NCBI GenBank assembly: GCA_036493915.1
Contig: DASXPA010000055.1
Location: forward strand, 1-25,374
DNA from: Palsa-1392 sp036493915
GTDB taxonomy: Bacteria; Verrucomicrobiota; Verrucomicrobiia; Chthoniobacterales; UBA10450
Length of the DNA stretch: 25,374 bases
Reading direction: 5' to 3'
Numbering within the stretch: the first letter of the stretch is position 1; each line of letters opens with the position of its first letter. The notes below the pieces were generated by a model. The model did no database searches. It was not told the origin of the DNA and saw nothing but the letters and a program-made list of their open reading frames with translations. A program made the position numbers and the translations under genes. Shown piece after piece: positions 1 to 7,851 of this stretch.

Positions 1-155
1 AGCGAATCATCTCGTTCATTCGTTAGTTCAAATCTCGCGAAACAAGCCAGGTCCACTCACGGCGATGTCGTACGATTTTCCCGGATTTTGCTATCCGGTT
101 GCTTCTCGGGCGTTCGCGGCGGAAGAGTTGGGCGACTTACAGGGACTCCTTGGCG

Positions 156-2144
156 ATGTTTTCGCGACGTTCTTTTATACTGGCGACGGCCGTTCTTGCG
201 GTCGTTTATTTCGTTGTTGGTAAGCTGAGTCTGCAGCTGGCCTTCTTGAATCCGAGCGCGTCTCCAGTCTGGCCGCCCGCCGGCATCGCAATCGCCGCCT
301 TGCTCGTGCTCGGCTATCGCGCCTGGCCGGCGATCTTCGTCGCGGCGTTTCTCGTTAACTTCACGACGGCGGGAAACATCGCGAGCACGCTCGGCGCTGC
401 CGCCGGTAATTCGCTCGAGGCACTTTGCGGCGCCTGGCTGGTTAACCGGTTTGCGGGTGGTCTGCGCGTCTTCAATCGCGCTCAGGACATCTTCAAGTTT
501 GTTGCGATCGCGGTCGCGAGCACGGCGATAAGCGCGTCGCTCGGTTCGACCAGTCTCGCTCTGGCTGGTTTCGTTCGCTGGGCAAACTACAGCGTCGTCT
601 GGCTCACCTGGTGGCTCGGGGACATGACTGGCTTTCTCATTATCGCCCCCGCCGTTCTCCTTTGGTGGACCCGGCCACGCTGGGAGGAGAATTGGAAGCG
701 AACGATTGAGGCCCTGTTCCTCCTGGTCCTCACCGTCGTGCTCGGCGTCGTCGTCTTTGGGCACCCGAATGTGACGGTTTACCCGCTCAAATTCATCTGC
801 GGGCCGATCATCGTCTGGACGGCTTTCCGCTTCACCCCGCGCGAGACGATCACCGGTCTGGTTATCCTTTGCGCGATCGCACTTTGGGGGACTCTTGAAG
901 GACTCGGCCCCTATCTGGCGGCCTCTCTCAATCAGTCGCTCGTCATTCTTCACGCCTGGGCCATCGTCCTCACTGTTACCACCATGACCCTGGCCGCTGC
1001 CGTATCCGAGCAGCGGAGCGCTGAAGCAGCCCTCGCCGATGCCAACAAGACGAAGGACGACTTCCTCGCCATGCTTTCGCACGAACTGCGCACGCCACTT
1101 ACACCCGTGCTTGCCCTTGTCGATCTACTGGAAGGCGACTCGCCGCCCAGCGACACGATGCGCCAGAGTCTCTCCATCATCCGGCGCAACGTCCAACTCG
1201 AAAGCCGCCTCATCGACGATCTGCTCGACCTCACCCGTATCGCCCGCGGCAAGCTGAGTCTTCAGCGAAAAGCTATCAACGCTCACGACGCCATCGCAGA
1301 GGCCGTGGAAATGTGTCGCGCTGAACTTGAGCAGGCGCAGTTGCGCCTCGAACTCGATCTGCGTGCCCCCTCTTCCTACATCCACGGCGACCCTGCCAAG
1401 TTTCAGCAGATCATCTGGAACCTGCTCCGCAACGCCATCAAGTGCACCCCGGAAGGAGGTAAAATCACGATCGCCTCGAGAAACGACATCCAGCAGCGGC
1501 TCGTTATCACCGTGCGCGACACCGGCATCGGAATCGAGCCCGAGCAACTCGACCGCATCTTCCGTCCCTTCGAGCAGGGCGATGAATCTTTTCGGCGACG
1601 GCACGGCGGCCTCGGTTTAGGCCTGGCCATTTCCAACGCAATCGCTCAGGCCCACGATGCCACCCTCGAAGCCACGAGCGACGGGCGCGACTGCGGCTCC
1701 ACCTTCCGCATTACCATCCCAACCGTGCGGGCGCCCGCCGCGGCTGCGATCGAATCACCCGTCGCCCGGAACGACGGTCACGGCCCATCCTGGCGCATCC
1801 TGCTCGTCGAGGACCATGCCGACACCGCCACAGCGCTGAGCAATCTGCTCATCCGGCGCGGCCACCGCGTCGAGCTCGCGCGTGACATGCGTTCCGCACT
1901 CTCCGCCGCCACGGCCAACCGTTTCGACCTGCTCATCAGCGACCTCGGGTTGCCCGACGGCACCGGCGCGCAGCTCATGACGCAACTGCGAAACGACGGT
2001 CTGCGCGGGATCGCGATCAGCGGCTTCGGGATGAAAGGCGACATTGAGACCAGTCTCGCCGCCGGTTTTAGCGAGCACCTCGTCAAGCCGCTGAACCTCG
2101 AAAGTCTGGAAGCCGCGATCGATCGTACGATGAATGGTAACTGA
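156..2144 (+). CDS. MASE1-domain hybrid sensor histidine kinase with C-terminal receiver
   Basis: Membrane-bound sensor kinase that should autophosphorylate and pass phosphate to its own receiver domain. With the ATG at 156 it is 662 residues. Residues about 5-290 are a run of hydrophobic segments with the MASE1 look (PSASPVWPPAGIA near the start). A HisKA domain follows with SHELRTPLTP, the phospho-accepting His being residue 309. The HATPase carries the N box (WNLLRNAIK), G1 (DTGIGIEP) and G2 (HGGLGLGLA). A receiver domain begins at ILLVEDHAD with phospho-Asp 596 in LLISDLGLPDG and the conserved Lys in HLVKP. The frame stays open upstream to a TTG at 99, but the ATG at 156 has AGGGA about 10 bases upstream and is preferred. 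No output domain or partner regulator is adjacent, so the target is unknown. The family assignment is firm; the signal is not deducible. Confidence 0.93.
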   Translation: MFSRRSFILATAVLAVVYFVVGKLSLQLAFLNPSASPVWPPAGIAIAALLVLGYRAWPAIFVAAFLVNFTTAGNIASTLGAAAGNSLEALCGAWLVNRFAGGLRVFNRAQDIFKFVAIAVASTAISASLGSTSLALAGFVRWANYSVVWLTWWLGDMTGFLIIAPAVLLWWTRPRWEENWKRTIEALFLLVLTVVLGVVVFGHPNVTVYPLKFICGPIIVWTAFRFTPRETITGLVILCAIALWGTLEGLGPYLAASLNQSLVILHAWAIVLTVTTMTLAAAVSEQRSAEAALADANKTKDDFLAMLSHELRTPLTPVLALVDLLEGDSPPSDTMRQSLSIIRRNVQLESRLIDDLLDLTRIARGKLSLQRKAINAHDAIAEAVEMCRAELEQAQLRLELDLRAPSSYIHGDPAKFQQIIWNLLRNAIKCTPEGGKITIASRNDIQQRLVITVRDTGIGIEPEQLDRIFRPFEQGDESFRRRHGGLGLGLAISNAIAQAHDATLEATSDGRDCGSTFRITIPTVRAPAAAAIESPVARNDGHGPSWRILLVEDHADTATALSNLLIRRGHRVELARDMRSALSAATANRFDLLISDLGLPDGTGAQLMTQLRNDGLRGIAISGFGMKGDIETSLAAGFSEHLVKPLNLESLEAAIDRTMNGN

Positions 2145-2596
2145 CCGGAGTGGCGCGACGCTAAAGGAATGGGTCGAATAATTCTGACGCAGCAGAGACG
2201 GCGAGAAGTCCGAACCGCCGCTGTTTGGATCTTGTCGAGCTTATAACCAAGAGAGCCAGGTTTGGCTAAATCAGTCGGTTAGGTCTCTTCGCCGCATAGG
2301 ACTCATCCTTATCTTCGTAAGCTGTGGATCAAATCCAGCCAAAAGAAGAAGTAATGCGCAACCGTTTCCCGATCAATACGCCGCGTGCCGAGAGCGAGTG
2401 AAGCGAATCATTCCATTCAGCCTTTCATTCCTATTGTTTCGGGCAGGTTCAGTATCATGTCGTCAAACGCGCCGAGAGCTGTAATAGATGCGTTGCAACG
2501 GCCGGGCTTTCCAAGCCGAAGAGTGACCTCTGGCAATCCAAGCGCGGAGCGGATAAGAGCTAGTTTACTTTAGGGCGCCTGACGGTCCTCGCGCGT
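2145..2596. other. Gene-free stretch with one short hairpin
   Basis: No convincing gene on either strand across this 450-base gap; the 62-codon plus-strand frame near 2385-2573 has no recognisable composition or ribosome site. The only structure seen is a small hairpin, AGCCA (2254-2258) with TGGCT (2263-2267), about 110 bases past the kinase stop. It has no T-run after it, so it is at best a weak transcription end. A GTTAGGT at 2278-2284 has no left partner at attC distance. Confidence 0.5.
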
Positions 2597-3097
2597 TTAA
2601 TCTTCTTCTTCGAGCAAAGTGCCGACGGTTCGGCGATCGCCGGCCGGCTCGAGCTGGCCTACGAAGGTGCGGAAGCGCGCCGAGAAAAGCTGGCTCCGGA
2701 TCGCCCAATAACGCGCGATCCCGGGCGCCGCGATGTAATGTCGCAACAGCTCCTGCCAGTCGCGCCACAGCTCGTCGTCCATCAACCCACTGAGATGGTG
2801 AAAGTGAATTGTCTCAAGCGCCTTGAGAAATTGGTGAGCGGCGTGAAAGAAACGCGCCTGATCCTCCTGTGAGAGGCTTTTCAGATCTTCCAGTCCCCTG
2901 CCCCAGATGCGCGACATATCCGCGTTCTCCATGAAGGTATTGGTCACTTCGCGCACGGCGGAGGCCGCGGCGTCCTGGGCGGCGACTTTGGCGACGCGGG
3001 TGTTGCGTCGCAGCTCCTTCGCAAGATAGAGGACCGAGAGAACGACCGCGATCGAGCTGACGAATTGCGAAATAGCATTAATCGCGTCCCAGTTCAT
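2597..3097 (-). CDS. Conserved small membrane protein, function unknown
   Basis: A 166-residue protein starting MNWDAINAISQF, with one hydrophobic segment (about residues 5-28, including SSIAVVLSVLYLA) followed by a basic KELRRNTR stretch and a helical soluble domain. This N-terminal layout resembles a widespread bacterial hypothetical family beginning NWdAIgAIgelvGaiaVvasLiYLA, for which I know no proven function. An ATG also exists two codons upstream at 3103, but GGAAGG lies directly against it, whereas the same GGAAGG is six bases from the ATG at 3097; spacing and the family start both favour 3097. It is transcribed away from the kinase at 156-2144 and ends after a 450-base gene-free stretch. 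Inner-membrane location is inferred from the single hydrophobic segment. Confidence 0.7.
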   Translation of the reverse strand: MNWDAINAISQFVSSIAVVLSVLYLAKELRRNTRVAKVAAQDAAASAVREVTNTFMENADMSRIWGRGLEDLKSLSQEDQARFFHAAHQFLKALETIHFHHLSGLMDDELWRDWQELLRHYIAAPGIARYWAIRSQLFSARFRTFVGQLEPAGDRRTVGTLLEEED

Positions 3098-3142
3098 CTC
3101 CATCCTTCCGCTCTGACTAACGAGTGTAACATAAGAGACAAG

Positions 3143-3413
3143 CTAGCCAAGCGATGCCCTGTCGATGACGAAACAGCATTTCACGTCGCGCCTCAGATCC
3201 GCTTATAAGGTGGTTGATTTGATCGATTCCGATCCGCTCGATTCCGTAGGTAAGTTGTTCCCGGCGCAAAAGTCGAGCATCTCCTGCGTCTCAGCGATCC
3301 CGCCGATCAATGAACCGGCCAGCTGTCGCCGCGGCACGACATGGAAGGCATCGACCGCGATGCCCTCAGCCGGAAGACCAACCTGCCGAATAGCGAGTGC
3401 GGCTTGTCGGGAT
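3143..3413 (-). pseudogene. 3' remnant of a YahK-type zinc alcohol dehydrogenase
   Basis: Only the last quarter of a medium-chain, NADPH-type alcohol dehydrogenase of the YahK/CAD family can be read, in pieces from different frames. The first piece contains VGLPAEG then RRQLAGSLIGGIAETQEMLD, the hallmark cofactor-domain motif of this family. The frame is lost after FCAGNN; a second frame gives IERIGIDQIN, matching the family's IEvIriDQIN; a third frame gives DVKCCFVIDRASLG and a TAG at 3143-3145, matching the usual DVrYRFVID ending. At least two frameshifts are therefore needed, and the catalytic zinc domain is absent upstream. The remnant abuts a copied fragment of another gene (3434-3515). 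The gene is dead; which substrate the ancestor used cannot be told. Confidence 0.8.
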
Positions 3414-3433
3414 TGCTCTGACGTGAATAACGA

Positions 3434-3515
3434 AATTCCAGAGCTGAAGCTGAATTCCTGAACTTTGCAGCTCTAGTTTGGGCCCGTTCATCAATGTGAG
3501 AGCCTTCTCGGGCTG
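3434..3515 (-). repeat. Direct repeat copy A: tail of the HWNG-propeller gene
   Basis: Matches 4611-4691 in the same orientation with about eight substitutions and one single-base gap over 82 bases. Read on the minus strand, it encodes QPEKALTLMNGP, against QPEKTLILMKRP at the real end of the propeller gene, then continues into the same hairpin (AGAGCTG at 3440-3446, CAGCTCT at 3468-3474). The stop codon of the true gene is displaced out of frame by the one-base gap. No propeller blades are present beside it, so this is a relic of a duplicated or recombined propeller gene. Confidence 0.85.
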
Positions 3516-3589
3516 ACCGCGGCATTTCAGGAAAGAGCGATCCCCCCTGCCAGCCCGATTTCGACAGCGGCCTAACGCCTAACGACTCA

Positions 3590-4420
3590 CTAGCGTGCCG
3601 CCGCCCACTTTCGGCGGCGCATCTGCGCGAGCGCGCCGCCGCCCAAACCCGCCAGCCCGATGGCGAGCAATGCCATCGCGCCCGGCTCTGGCACGGTCTC
3701 GATGTGGATGTTATCGATTCCCAGGGTCCAGGTGCCAAAGCCGACGTAAGCAAAGCCCGGCTTGTAGTAGCCGATGGTGGTGAGATCGACGTTGCGAAGG
3801 AATTGGGACCATTCCGCGTCCGTGCCCGGGTCGCCATTCCCGTCGGTAAAGACCCAGCCGGCCGGGACTGTCGGCGAATCGGCGTTTACGGGAAAGGAAT
3901 AAGTCTGCCAGCCCACCGGCGGCTCTTCTCCCAGGTCCATCGAGTAGGTGGCCGAAAAGTTAACGTTAAACCCGGTGCTATCCATCTGCAGCAACTGCAA
4001 AGTGACCCCGCGATCGGGACCCCAACCGCCGGCTTGGAAGATGTTCATGTCGGCGCTCAGCGAGACAACGCCCGCGTCGGTCCAATCGTCCACGAAGACG
4101 CTGTGAGTTTTGTAGGTGTCGTTGAATCCGGGCTGGTAATCCGGCGAGGCCGTCCCCCAGGTAGGCGTGTGACTGCTAAAGCCATCCTGCTCGAGATAGA
4201 CGCCCGGGTTGCCACCGTTCGGCTCGAAGTTACGAGGCTGGCTAAACGCCGCCACCCAATGGCCGACGTCGGTCCCGTCGTCGTAGGTCTCGGTGAAGCT
4301 GGCTCGGGCAGTCGCGGCGAGGCCGCCGGCGAGCAGGCAACCGAGCGCCAACCGCGTCGCGCTCGAGAAAACTCGAGAGAATGTGCGGTAATTACTGACT
4401 CGTGTGGTGCGTATGGACAT
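3590..4420 (-). CDS. PEP-CTERM sorting-domain protein
   Basis: A 276-residue exported protein. The N-terminus is basic (RTTRVSNYRTFSR) followed by a hydrophobic signal segment ending ATARAS near residue 41. The middle (about 42-240) is an Asp/Gly/aromatic-rich beta-type domain of unknown function, reminiscent of carbohydrate-binding or laminin-G-like folds. The C-terminus is a textbook PEP-CTERM tripartite signal: VPEPGA, a hydrophobic helix (MALLAIGLAGLGGGAL), then a basic QMRRRKW tail. Such proteins are transported by Sec, then cleaved and anchored or released by an exosortase, typically in organisms that make exopolysaccharide. No exosortase or EPS genes lie in this window. On the minus strand TTGACG stands about 35 bases upstream of the start, with no good -10. 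It lies between the two propeller-tail repeats. Confidence 0.88.
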   Translation of the reverse strand: MSIRTTRVSNYRTFSRVFSSATRLALGCLLAGGLAATARASFTETYDDGTDVGHWVAAFSQPRNFEPNGGNPGVYLEQDGFSSHTPTWGTASPDYQPGFNDTYKTHSVFVDDWTDAGVVSLSADMNIFQAGGWGPDRGVTLQLLQMDSTGFNVNFSATYSMDLGEEPPVGWQTYSFPVNADSPTVPAGWVFTDGNGDPGTDAEWSQFLRNVDLTTIGYYKPGFAYVGFGTWTLGIDNIHIETVPEPGAMALLAIGLAGLGGGALAQMRRRKWAAAR

Positions 4421-4610
4421 GGATTGAGCGTAAGGAGGTTTGATTCCTCGTCAAAGAATTTTGCGGGAAGAAGCGCGTTTCGCCCACGCGTTGCACAGGC
4501 GGTTGCGATGCATCCCTGTTAGCAGGGCAGCCTAAGAATCGCCGTGCCTAATCATGCCTAAGGCCGGTCTCGACTCCTTAGCCGGGCTACAGGACCGATG
4601 ACAATAGCAC

Positions 4611-4691
4611 AATTCCAGAGCTGAACCTGAATTGCTGAGCTTTGCAGCTCTAGTTTGGCCTCTTCATCAATATGAGAGTCTTCTCGGGCTG
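4611..4691 (-). repeat. Direct repeat copy B with post-stop hairpin
   Basis: The 3' end of the intact propeller gene plus its downstream flank, matching copy A at 3434-3515. Immediately past the TAG (4650-4652) the minus strand can form a stem from CAGCTCT (4645-4651) and AGAGCTG (4617-4623). The stem is identical in both copies although the loop differs, which suggests it is kept as a transcript-end structure; no T-run follows, so it is not a classical intrinsic terminator. Confidence 0.8.
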
Positions 4692-5768
4692 GGCAAAGAC
4701 CCCGGTCGTGCCGACCGACCAAAGCGTGCCGCTGGGTGTAACGGCGATCGCAGCAAGCCGGCTATTGGAGTTTGGCGGGTTCGGGCTTGCAGCCATGCTC
4801 CAGCTCGTTCCGTCCCAATGTTCGATCAGAGTTTGTTCCGGGCTGCCATCCAACACCTGGCCCGCGGTCCAGATGTCGGTGCTGGAGAGTGCAACTATTC
4901 CCACCAGCGCGCCGTTATTCAGCGGATAGACCAGGGACGGTGTCGGCACGAGGCTCCAGTTTACGCCGTCCCAATGGATGGCGAGGGTTTTCAAGCTGCC
5001 GGCCATTCCGACCGCCCAGACATCATGGGAGGCCAACGCGGCCACGCCGAAGAGGAGGTTATCTTCGCCACTGTCGTTAGGGCTGGGGACAACCGTCCAG
5101 CTCGCGCCATTCCAATGCATGGTCAACGACCGTTCCCCGGGCTCGCTCTCACCGGTCGCCCAGATGTCGTCGGGCGCGATCGCATCCACCGCGAGCAGGC
5201 GTGATTCACCCGGGGTCGGAACAATGCTCCACGCCGCCCCATTCCAGTGCAGGGCCAATGGATTGAAAAGAAAGTTCGGAGTCTTCGAATAACCAACTGC
5301 CCAGATGTCATTCGCGGAGATGACAGTTACTGCCTGGAGCGTGCTGGACTCACCAGCTACAGTAGGGCTGGGCACGATTCGCCAAAACCGGCCGTTCCAG
5401 TGCTCGATCAGTGTCCTCGAGTTCTGCTCCACGGCCGCCATGCCCACTGCCCAGACATCATTGGCCGCCACCGCCGCGACGCCGTTCAGAAAGTTATATC
5501 CGCGGGTCGCATTTGGACTGCGCACGAGCGACCATCTCACGCCATTCCAATGCTCGACCAGAGTGCGATATGCGGAGGTAGGCTGGTTGAAGGCGAGACC
5601 GACCGCCCAGATATCGTTGTCCGCCACCGCGGCGATGCCGAGAAGACCGTTTGCCTGTGTGCCTAGGTTCGGGCTTGGCACCACGGTCCAATCGCCCGCG
5701 AATGCGAAGCGACCAACGAGAAGCGAGAGAGTAAAGAGAATTGAAAAGCGAAGTGATTTCATACGCAT
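4650..5768 (-). CDS. Secreted seven-bladed beta-propeller with HWNG repeats
   Basis: With the start at the ATG ending at 5768 (MRMKSLRF) the protein is 372 residues. It has a clean signal peptide (SLRFSILFTLSLLVGRFAFAG). Seven imperfect repeats of about 42-50 residues follow. Each runs roughly as [AV]aais.nDiWavG, then LieHWNG..WsiVpSPn; the HWNG/HWDG turn is present in blades 1-6 and lost in the last. The first strand WTVVPSPN precedes blade 1 and probably closes the ring with the last. The frame stays open upstream to 6056, but that extension is basic, low-quality and precedes the signal peptide, so it is rejected. Such propellers are common in Verrucomicrobiota and Acidobacteriota, with no settled function; binding of an extracellular polymer is only a guess. 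The 3' end is duplicated at 3434-3515. Confidence 0.85.
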   Translation of the reverse strand: MRMKSLRFSILFTLSLLVGRFAFAGDWTVVPSPNLGTQANGLLGIAAVADNDIWAVGLAFNQPTSAYRTLVEHWNGVRWSLVRSPNATRGYNFLNGVAAVAANDVWAVGMAAVEQNSRTLIEHWNGRFWRIVPSPTVAGESSTLQAVTVISANDIWAVGYSKTPNFLFNPLALHWNGAAWSIVPTPGESRLLAVDAIAPDDIWATGESEPGERSLTMHWNGASWTVVPSPNDSGEDNLLFGVAALASHDVWAVGMAGSLKTLAIHWDGVNWSLVPTPSLVYPLNNGALVGIVALSSTDIWTAGQVLDGSPEQTLIEHWDGTSWSMAASPNPPNSNSRLAAIAVTPSGTLWSVGTTGVFAQPEKTLILMKRPN

Positions 5769-6086
5769 GTAAAGCCTGGGTTGCATTTTTCGAAGCAATA
5801 GCGCAGTTGCCAAGAAGTTTTCGGTAACAGAAACGTTATCTGACTTACCGTCCAGAGAAGAACTCGTCCTGGCTGGGATAGAAAGCCGGGCATGAGCGCT
5901 GGCGGAAAGACCGGCTCCGTTACTGCATCGTTGTTTTGAGAAGCCGGAAAGCATCAGAGCGGGTGAGATAATCCTTCTGGCCGCGCCTGGCCGTACCCGG
6001 CAAGGCAACCGCAGAAATTTCCTCTTGCAAATCGAAAGCGAAATCGGCAAAACCACGTTCCATGGGTCCTTACTTCCCGTCCGCTC
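5769..6086. other. Intergenic leader between propeller gene and cassette array
   Basis: About 320 bases upstream of the propeller start (minus strand) and before the array (plus strand). An open minus-strand frame crosses it, but its product is not protein-like. No integrase gene, promoter pair or riboswitch motif that I can defend is visible. In a complete integron the integrase gene and attI would be expected on this side of the first cassette; they are not here. Confidence 0.5.
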
Positions 6087-6090
6087 TCCC

Positions 6091-6162
6091 GAAAACAGGA
6101 CGGATCAGACGAAATAATTCCGTAACTAAATGCGGAGTAAATCCGTCTACTTCTCGTTAGGC
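6091..6162 (+). other. Left end of the cassette array: degenerate attC or attI-like site
   Basis: TTCTCGTTAGGC at 6151-6162 is identical to the right end of the attC sites further on, and the first cassette begins at its GTT (6156-6158). Upstream, GACGGAT (6099-6105) pairs with ATCCGTC (6141-6147), and a nested TCCG (6119-6122) pairs with CGGA (6133-6136). GAAAAC at 6091-6096 could be a decayed left core. The arms are shorter than in the other five sites and no GCCTAAC is found, so it could be an eroded attC or the simple core site of an attI. Confidence 0.5.
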
Positions 6163-6706
6163 CCTACGACGTCGCCGGTATCAGATGCCGACCCGCTCGA
6201 TCCACTGCATCGAGAGCTCGGCACCCTGTCCACCGAGCTGTCGCACCTTGAAACATACCTTGGCTGCGCCGGCGGCTTTCTCGCGAACCAAAAGGAGCCA
6301 CGGATAGGGGACATTCTCGTTGTACCCCTGAGCTTCCGCGCGCGTGCTGATACCCTTTCAGTCCAGTACTCTGAGCGCCTGCCCGGAAAGACCGTGATGG
6401 AGCAAGTCCGAGCCTTCCGCTCGGACTTGCAGGAGGCTGAGGATGCCCGAAACACATTGACCCATACCCTTTACTGGTGCGGCCCCGTGGGAGACACAAC
6501 GCCAGTCGCATCAAACCACAATGAAGGCAAAACATGTCCTCAGACTGCAATTCGAAGACGTCACACCTCAATCCGTAGCTGAAAAAAGCGCAGCGCTAAA
6601 ACAGCTCGTGAATCGACGGGATGATCTGATGCTGCCGCTGTTCTATGATTTTTCGGACTACACTGCACAGTTCTATGGCTTCTTCGCGCCCGAAAACGTG
6701 CCCTAA
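6130..6706 (+). pseudogene. Cassette 1: unrecognised protein, frameshifted
   Basis: Two overlapping frames appear to be one broken gene. The first (open from 6130 to 6582) has a helical, protein-like stretch from about 6200: LHRELGTLSTELSHLETYLG, IGDILVVPLSFRARADTL, then AEDARNTLTHTLYW. Quality collapses after about 6480. The second frame starts at ATG 6521 and reads KAKHVLRLQFEDVTPQSV through to LFYDFSDYTAQFYGFF and a TAA at 6706, just before the attC. Between them, a short RIK in a third frame suggests more than one indel around 6490-6520. No start codon follows the cassette boundary in the first frame; the only ATG (6130) lies inside the boundary structure. I do not recognise the family by name; the layout suggests a cytoplasmic all-helical protein of about 180 residues. 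Confidence 0.55.
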
Positions 6707-6717
6707 TTAAACGTTGA

Positions 6718-6824
6718 ATTTAACCGCGATCCAGCGCGTGTTCATCTTTTCAAATGATTAAAATACCTTCATTCGAAGCAACGCTCGCTCTCGGTAGGCG
6801 TCGCTGATCTTATTCTCGTTAGGT
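6718..6824 (+). other. attC site 1 (107 bp)
   Basis: Left core ATTTAAC (6718-6724) fits RYYYAAC, and right core GTTAGGT (6818-6824) fits GTTRRRY. Inside, GATCCAGCG (6728-6736) pairs with CGCTGATC (6802-6809), leaving one unpaired C on the left arm; this extrahelical base is a hallmark that sets strand choice for the integrase. It lies 11 bases past the stop of cassette 1. Confidence 0.85.
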
Positions 6825-6842
6825 TTCGCTTCGTTACAACCT

Positions 6843-7675
6843 ATGCGGCTACCTATGCGTATCTGGTCGGTGACATGGCGGATTCTCGTCTTTCTCGTGG
6901 GTTGGGCGGTCCTTTTGACGCCGCTTACAATTCCCGTAATCAAGAAGTTCGCGCCGCCGGGTGGCGCGCACCGGCTTTGGCTGCAGCCCTACATAGAGGT
7001 CGTTAGTGTCATCACCATACTTGTTGCCGCGTGGTTGATGCTTCGCTTTATCGATCGGAGGCCATTCCTATCTCTTGGGTTCGCCGCCGCCATGCAACCC
7101 GCGACAGCGCGGTCGGATTGATGATTGGGCTCGGAATGATGGCAGCCTGCATCGCCGTCTTGTACTTCTGCGGCTCGGCAATTCCGGAAGCGAGCACTGG
7201 TTTTCAAGGTTCGGTGCTTGCCGTCGCCGCGCTCGCCACGATCGCGAACACCGCCATGCAGGAAGTAATGGTTCGTGGTTACGCGCAACAAACCATTCAA
7301 AAAGAGTTCGGCCTATTGAACGGCGTCATTTTCTCGGCCCTACTTTTTCTCGTGCTTCATCTCGGTGCCACCCAAGGGGCGATCCTGCCGATGATCAGCC
7401 TTTTTGCAACGGGAATCTTATTGGGCACTGCCTATGTCGTCACTGGAAATCTTTGGTTGCCGATCGCGCTGCATTTCGGTTGGAACTTTCTGCAGGGACC
7501 TGTTCTCGGTGAAACGGTAAGCGGCCGTGCGAATAACACCGGTTGGCGACTGTTTCATCTCACGGGGCCACCCCTCATGACTGGCGGCAAGTTCGGAATC
7601 GAAGGCGGCTCCATCGCCATCATTATCACAATCTTGGGCACGCCGATCGTGCTTCTCGCATTTCGGCGGCGCTGA
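6843..7675 (+). pseudogene. Cassette 2: CPBP-family intramembrane protease homologue, split by a frameshift
   Basis: Two frames make one CPBP (CAAX-protease/bacteriocin-processing, Abi) protein of about 277 residues. The first frame starts at ATG 6843, 18 bases after the attC core: MRLPMRIWSVTWRILVFLVG, two membrane segments, ending at TGA 7119-7121. The second is clearly homologous from about 7080 (RRRHATRDSAVGL) to 7675 and carries the family motifs: QEVMVRG (motif 1, normally EExxxR), FLVLHLG (motif 2) and HFGWN (motif 3). The shift lies near 7075-7095. The stop of part 1 overlaps an ATG in the second frame (TGATG, 7119-7123), so both parts could still be made by coupled re-initiation. The first motif-1 glutamate is Gln (CAG at 7259-7261), which may abolish proteolysis. 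Recorded as pseudogene because the ancestral frame is broken; a split functional gene is possible. Confidence 0.75.
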
Positions 7676-7696
7676 TTCCGAGTAGGACGCGAACGA

Positions 7697-7819
7697 CCCT
7701 AACCAATCGCTGGAGCCAACCGCTGGTCGCTGTGAAGTCCACGTTTAATTTTGTGAAACAGTTCTCAATGTTGGCCAGCTCGCTCTCGCCAGCGGTGGCT
7801 CAGCTCCGTCTCGTTAGGC
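7697..7819 (+). other. attC site 2 (123 bp)
   Basis: Left core CCCTAAC (7697-7703), right core GTTAGGC (7813-7819) preceded by TCTC. The arms are the best in the array: GCTGGAGCCAACCGCTGG (7709-7726) pairs along its whole length with CCAGCGGTGGCTCAGC (7789-7804) except for two unpaired bases on the left arm (one G, one A), exactly the extrahelical-base pattern of a functional attC. The central part (7731-7777) closely resembles that of the attC at 11430-11536. Confidence 0.93.
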
Positions 7820-7851
7820 GGTAGGCGAGAATGCTAGAGGAAAGAGCTACA

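Noticed and set aside
57..1082. 341-codon minus-strand frame over the first kinase
   Set aside because: Arg/Asp/Gly-rich shadow of a clearly coding plus-strand kinase.
3570..3583. Tandem GCCTAACGCCTAAC next to the PEP-CTERM stop
   Set aside because: No GTTRRRY within 60-150 bases in either direction with matching arms; probably chance or a very old remnant.
4430..4438. Perfect plus-strand Shine-Dalgarno TAAGGAGGT
   Set aside because: No reading frame of any credibility starts after it on the plus strand.
3704..4522. 272-codon plus-strand frame over the PEP-CTERM gene
   Set aside because: Antisense shadow; the minus frame has a signal peptide and PEP-CTERM motif.
5769..6056. N-terminal extension of the propeller gene to 6056
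   Set aside because: It would bury the signal peptide at residue 97; composition is not protein-like.
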